The notes under the pieces are model-generated. The model saw only the letters and a list, made by a program, of their open reading frames with translations. It was not told the origin of the DNA and ran no database searches. DNA of 8,957 nt from the NCBI GenBank assembly GCA_943324055.2, contig CALPKD020000030.1:1-8957 (forward strand). Reading direction: 5' to 3'. Both the position numbers and the translations under genes were made by a program. Within the stretch, counting starts at the first letter, position 1. Each line of letters begins with the position of its first letter. This stretch comes from Chitinophaga pinensis. Lineage in GTDB: Bacteria > Bacteroidota > Bacteroidia > Chitinophagales > Chitinophagaceae. Of this stretch, positions 6,901 to 8,957 are shown piece after piece.

Positions 6901-7425
6901 TTACCAACCCTTTTGCTCCCTCAACGTATTAATGTGTGCAACATGATGTTTACCATGCCAAGCATATACTGCAAACAAGTCCCATAAACTAATCTCTGCA
7001 TTACGACCAGGATGAAATATTTTTCTTTGCCATTGTTCGTCTGTTAGGCTTTCTAGTAAATTAGCCCAACGCTCATGCAAGGCATGTAATAAAGTGGTTG
7101 AGTAATTAATAGGCGTATCTAAAGCATCCGCCATCGACACCCATGCACTTTCATTATAAGCTTGTATTTTAGGCACCTCCTCGGTCAATCCAAATTTAAA
7201 CCTTGCAAAGGCATTCATGTGGCTATCCGCAATATGATGAACTAATTGTTGAATCATCCAGCCACCTTCGCGGTAAGGAGTGTCTAATTGTACTTTATCT
7301 AAATTTTGAACTGCCATTTCTAAGTCCTTTGGCAAATGGCGTAAATCACTAACCCATTTTGCTTTTTGTACTTCTGAAAATGGCGCTAATTCAAATTTTC
7401 CAATTGGATATTTAGGATCTATCAT
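6901..7425 (-). CDS. YfiT/DinB-family metal-dependent enzyme, possible bacillithiol S-transferase
   Basis: A 174-residue protein of the DinB/YfiT four-helix fold, of normal length. The family's metal-binding histidines are evident: LVHHIADSH (61-69) in the second helix and WHGKHHVAH (156-164) in the last. Likely ligands are His64 with His160 and His164, as in the Bacillus YfiT structure, although the exact first histidine is a judgement. The N-terminal DPKYPIGKF (3-11) also matches the YfiT subgroup. Relatives include BstA, which joins bacillithiol to electrophiles for detoxification, and some Bacteroidota make bacillithiol, so a thiol-transferase role is plausible. No thiol-synthesis genes are here to support it. 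It follows the ABC ATPase gene after 41 nt on the same strand, with no promoter box seen between, so the two may be co-transcribed. The start is set by an ATG with the conserved IDPKYPIGKF beginning directly. Confidence 0.88.
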   Translation of the reverse strand: MIDPKYPIGKFELAPFSEVQKAKWVSDLRHLPKDLEMAVQNLDKVQLDTPYREGGWMIQQLVHHIADSHMNAFARFKFGLTEEVPKIQAYNESAWVSMADALDTPINYSTTLLHALHERWANLLESLTDEQWQRKIFHPGRNAEISLWDLFAVYAWHGKHHVAHINTLREQKGW

Positions 7426-7466
7426 ATTTGTATTTTATTGTTCGTAAATTTTTACAGGGATTTGAT

Positions 7467-8231
7467 TTAATCTTCTCTCCAGGCTTTACCAGTTAAATGA
7501 ATGAAGACGTCTTCCAAATTCGCTTTTTTTACTTCCTTCGCTTTCTCAAAACCTGTTGCCACTAATTCATCTATCAAAGTATTTGGTGTATTAATAGAAA
7601 TAATTTTGCCGCTATCAATAATCGCTACTCTATCGCATAAAATCTCTGCCTCATCCATATAATGCGTTGTAATAATGACCGTTGTACCATTGTCTCTGAT
7701 CTCTTTAATCAGATCCCACAAATTACGCCTTGCTTGAGGATCCAATCCAGTGGTAGGTTCATCTAAAAAGATGATTTTAGGTTTATTAATCAGTGTAGTC
7801 GCAATAGAAAATCTTTGTTTTTGACCACCACTCAATTGCTTGTACTTCGCGTTTGCTTTATCTTCTAAGTTTACTTTTCTTAGTAAGTCCATTGGATCCA
7901 CACTACTTTGGTATAAACCAATAAATAGATGTATTAATTCGATCAAATTTAAGTTGGGATAAAAACCGGAGGACTGTAATTGAACCCCAATTATTTTTTT
8001 GATAGCTGCTTGATCCTGCTCGATATTAAAACCATCCACTATGACTTCTCCACTCGTTTTTTCTCTTAAAGTCTCTATAATTTCTAATGTAGTGGACTTA
8101 CCTGCCCCATTGGGTCCCAATAGTCCGAATATTTCTCCCTCTTTTACGTCGAAACTAATGCCATTTACTGCCGTAAAATCACCATAGGACTTAACTAATT
8201 CCTTAACCGTAATAATTGATTTTGTAGACAT
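7467..8231 (-). CDS. ABC-2-type transporter ATP-binding protein
   Basis: A 254-residue cytosolic ATPase subunit with every ABC motif in place: A-loop Tyr16, Walker A GPNGAGKST (39-47), Q-loop Gln86, signature LSGGQ (133-137), Walker B IIFLDEP (153-159), D-loop near GLDP (162-165) and the switch His190 in ITTHYMDEAE. The C-terminal ANLEDVFIHLTGK tail is typical of ATPases paired with ABC-2 permeases that export drugs, lipids or glycans. The permease gene is not in the window: the next gene on this strand is the YfiT-like one. Start: an in-frame ATG at 8396 would add 55 residues but would overlap divergent purK and lie upstream of the promoter-like element. The ATG at 8231 gives the usual short lead (MSTKSIITVKELVKSYG) into the fold and is chosen. 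The substrate cannot be told. Confidence 0.93.
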   Translation of the reverse strand: MSTKSIITVKELVKSYGDFTAVNGISFDVKEGEIFGLLGPNGAGKSTTLEIIETLREKTSGEVIVDGFNIEQDQAAIKKIIGVQLQSSGFYPNLNLIELIHLFIGLYQSSVDPMDLLRKVNLEDKANAKYKQLSGGQKQRFSIATTLINKPKIIFLDEPTTGLDPQARRNLWDLIKEIRDNGTTVIITTHYMDEAEILCDRVAIIDSGKIISINTPNTLIDELVATGFEKAKEVKKANLEDVFIHLTGKAWRED

Positions 8232-8251
8232 ATCCCTAATTTGTAGTAAGG

Positions 8252-8282
8252 CAAATTTAACAGCTTTTAAGCGCGTTGCAAA
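8252..8282 (-). promoter_or_regulatory. Predicted Bacteroidota-type promoter for the ABC ATPase gene
   Basis: On the minus strand, TTTG (8282-8279) is followed after exactly 19 nt by TAAATTTG (8259-8252), an excellent match to the Bacteroidota promoter consensus. The -7 box ends 20 nt before the ATG at 8231. It is the best-matching promoter in the window and supports 8231, not 8396, as the true start of the ABC gene. Confidence 0.65.
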
Positions 8283-8306
8283 ATGTAAAAAATTAAAGAA
8301 GTCCCC

Positions 8307-8314
8307 TATCTTTG
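8307..8314 (+). promoter_or_regulatory. Predicted -7 promoter box for purK
   Basis: TATCTTTG is an exact TAnnTTTG match, ending 20 nt before the purK ATG at 8335. The nearest upstream TTG (8276-8278) is 28 nt away, too far for a standard -33 element, so this is weaker support than at the ABC gene. It shares the 103-nt gap with the oppositely directed ABC promoter. Confidence 0.45.
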
Positions 8315-8334
8315 TTTGAATTAATCTGGATCCT

Positions 8335-8957
8335 ATGAACATTGGAATATTAGGCGGTGGACAACTCGGTAGAATGTTATTGCAGGCAGCTGCCAATTAC
8401 GATGTGACAACTCATGTTCTCGAAAACGATGCAAACTGCCCTGCTGCACATCTGTGCCATCAGTTTACACTCGGAAATATCCAGGATTATGATACTGTAT
8501 ACGCATTCGGAAAAAATTTAGATGCTTTGACGATCGAAATTGAAGCTGTAAATGTGGAAGCATTAGCGCAACTAGAAAAAGAAGGGGTAAAGGTATACCC
8601 CACTCCTGCAGCCATAAAAATTATCAAAAACAAGATTCTCCAAAAGCAATTTTATCAAAGCAACGAAATACCTACCTCTGCTTTTCACATCACGAATCAT
8701 CAGTCAGAATTGCTAGCACATATCACCTTTCTACCAGCTGTGCATAAATTAGCAGAAGGCGGATACGATGGCAAAGGAGTTCAGGTTATTAATGTAGAAA
8801 GTGAAATTGAATTAGGTTTTAATAGCCCCTCTATTTTAGAGAAAAAAGTGAAAATCGCAAAGGAAATCGCCCTAATTGTTGCCATGGATACCAAAGGGAA
8901 AACAGTTATTTACCCGCCTGCTGAAATGATTTTTGATCCTGTTTATAATTTATTAGA
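8335..8957 (+). CDS. purK: N5-carboxyaminoimidazole ribonucleotide synthase PurK, N-terminal part (cut by window edge)
   Basis: The first 207 codons of PurK, cut by the right edge. PurK uses ATP and bicarbonate to carboxylate aminoimidazole ribonucleotide (AIR) to N5-CAIR in de novo purine synthesis; PurE then converts this to CAIR. The N-terminus MNIGILGGGQLGRML (1-15) is the family's opening motif. TIEIEAVNVEAL (66-77) corresponds to the usual T-x-E-x-E-N segment. YPTPAAI (88-94) precedes the ATP-grasp domain. EGGYDGKGV (141-149) is the glycine-rich ATP-binding loop, and EKKV..AKEIA (169-179) is the following strand pair with the nucleotide-contacting Glu. YPPAEMIFDP (193-202) is also characteristic. 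The ATG at 8335 is the natural start because the Rossmann-like motif begins at once. A purE gene often follows in this phylum but would be outside the window. Confidence 0.95.
   Translation, partial: MNIGILGGGQLGRMLLQAAANYDVTTHVLENDANCPAAHLCHQFTLGNIQDYDTVYAFGKNLDALTIEIEAVNVEALAQLEKEGVKVYPTPAAIKIIKNKILQKQFYQSNEIPTSAFHITNHQSELLAHITFLPAVHKLAEGGYDGKGVQVINVESEIELGFNSPSILEKKVKIAKEIALIVAMDTKGKTVIYPPAEMIFDPVYNLL

Noticed and set aside
7444..7455. Small inverted repeat GTAAA-TT-TTTAC between the ABC and YfiT-like genes
   Set aside because: Five AT-rich base pairs with a two-base loop are too weak for a terminator, and a longer one is not seen.
8232..8396. N-terminal extension of the ABC ATPase to an ATG at 8396
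   Set aside because: It would overlap the start of purK, add 55 residues with no family counterpart and place the start upstream of the good promoter match; the ATG at 8231 fits the fold.

Overview
The window is an AT-rich piece of a Bacteroidota chromosome, most likely from the family Chitinophagaceae or a close relative. Three things support this: promoter-like TAnnTTTG boxes, which are the -7 element of the Bacteroidota primary sigma factor; the absence of recognisable Shine-Dalgarno sequences in front of the genes; and the style of the proteins, including a CxxxY-type CcmE and a TonB-like transducer next to folC. The content is mainly housekeeping. I see no mobile element, CRISPR array, tRNA, rRNA or prophage gene. 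The genus-level placement is an inference.

Layout. (1) 1-1108, minus strand: ccmE followed by the N-terminal half of ccmF, which handle haem for cytochrome c maturation. ccmF runs off the left edge. (2) 1173-1736, plus strand: a three-helix membrane protein of unknown function, divergent from ccmE. (3) 1778-6899, plus strand: a tightly packed run of five genes (gaps of 9, -8, 10 and 5 nt). In order these are an uncharacterised radical SAM enzyme, an EamA/DMT transporter, a TauE/SafE transporter, a TonB-like periplasm-spanning protein and folC (folate synthesis). A TAnnTTTG box lies 4 nt in front of the first gene, so the five probably form one operon. (4) 6901-8231, minus strand: an ABC transporter ATPase followed by a YfiT/DinB-family enzyme, convergent with folC with a single base between the stop codons. 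(5) 8335-8957, plus strand: the first two-thirds or so of purK (purine synthesis), divergent from the ABC gene and cut by the right edge.

Most interesting parts. The radical SAM protein carries a large N-terminal region and several extra cysteines just before the CxxxCxxC cluster motif. It is coupled to two transporter genes, which hints at an undescribed small-molecule synthesis-and-export unit, though this is speculative. CcmE has cysteine in place of the usual haem-binding histidine. The TonB-like protein is next to folC, but no exbB/exbD genes lie in the window. Nothing here clearly amounts to a wholly new system. All gaps between genes are shorter than about 105 bases, so there is no long non-coding stretch.
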